Shown one piece after another: positions 5,377 to 5,514 of a DNA stretch of 5,514 nt. The notes below the pieces were generated by a model. That model saw nothing but the letters and a program-made list of their open reading frames with translations, made no database searches and was not told the origin of the DNA. Numbering within the stretch: position 1 is the stretch's first letter; each line of letters opens with the position of its first letter. This DNA is from Planctomycetota bacterium (GTDB taxonomy: Bacteria > Planctomycetota > UBA8108), in assembly GCA_016928605.1 (NCBI GenBank), contig JAFGKN010000526.1, forward strand, positions 1-5,514, given 5' to 3'. The translations under genes were made by a program, and so were the position numbers.

Positions 5377-5514
5377 GTGAGCAGTCGAGATCGCAAGCGA
5401 GACGAGGCACGGCAGGCGCCGTGCGCCGCGGCCGTCGCGGGGCGGCTCCGCTCTCTCTCCACCGCGATCCTCGCGCTCTCGGCGAGCGCGCTGCTGCTCG
5501 CCCAGAGCGACGAC
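5377..5514 (+). CDS. Start of an exported protein, truncated at the right edge
   Basis: From GTG 5377 the frame is open for 46 codons to the last base of the window. The product begins with a basic, charged stretch of about 28 residues, followed by a hydrophobic segment (LSTAILALSASALLLAQ) and then SDD, which looks like an exported protein with cleavage near Ala-Gln or an N-terminal membrane anchor. It begins 29 bp after the PilX-like stop on the same strand and has a good ribosome site, so it is probably part of the same operon. In minor-pilin operons this position often holds the PilY1-type tip protein, but nothing in the visible residues shows that domain. An upstream GTG at 5344 in the same frame would add 11 residues and overlap the preceding stop. 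Confidence 0.6.
   Translation, partial: MSSRDRKRDEARQAPCAAAVAGRLRSLSTAILALSASALLLAQSDD

Noticed and set aside
3905..5410. A 501-codon minus-strand open frame opposite the PilX-like gene
   Set aside because: Composition is a mirror of the plus-strand gene (Arg/Asp/Gly/Val repeats without fold pattern); the plus-strand frame has a ribosome site, a membrane helix and operon context.

Overview
The window is high-GC bacterial DNA (by eye roughly two thirds or more G+C) with two divergent gene blocks around an intergenic region of about 650 bp. The left block, on the minus strand, holds a complete Tat-exported oxidoreductase of the Gfo/Idh/MocA fold. Downstream of it is the 5' part of a secreted protein that looks like the propeptide of a reprolysin-type (M12B-like) metalloprotease. 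The right block, on the plus strand, is a compact operon of type IV pilin-like proteins. It encodes a prepilin with GFTLLE, a PilV-like prepilin with GLSLVE, a PilX-like protein with a large beta-rich C-terminal part, and the first codons of an exported protein that runs off the right edge. No 16S, tRNA or other phylogenetic marker is present. A Tat-exported Gfo/Idh protein with an altered active site, a reprolysin-like propeptide and minor-pilin genes in high-GC DNA recall Planctomycetota and neighbouring uncultured phyla (Acidobacteriota- or Eisenbacteria-like). This placement is an inference and is weak.

Layout: 1-635 (-) metalloprotease propeptide, open at the left edge; 636-729 short spacer with a GC-rich hairpin; 730-1932 (-) oxidoreductase; 1933-2585 divergent regulatory region with an outward-facing extended -10 promoter candidate for each block, two adjacent palindromic elements in the oxidoreductase leader, and a 19-bp near-palindrome and a 17-bp direct repeat further in; 2586-3308, 3325-3870 and 3944-5347 (+) the pilin-like genes; 5377-5514 (+) the start of an exported protein.

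The plus-strand genes read as a minor-pilin set like the PilV/PilW/PilX/PilY1 group that primes and tips type IV pili. The two prepilins have a prepilin-peptidase site with Glu at mature position 5. The PilX-like protein lacks this Glu, as is usual for PilX_N and GspK proteins. The order suggests that the truncated last gene could be a tip or adhesin-like protein, but only its signal peptide is visible. The two minus-strand genes share an exported location but have no obvious common pathway. I see no mobile element, CRISPR array, RNA gene or defence system. The points most worth checking are the altered catalytic motif of the oxidoreductase, the stacked palindromes in its leader, and the unusual large domain of the PilX-like protein.
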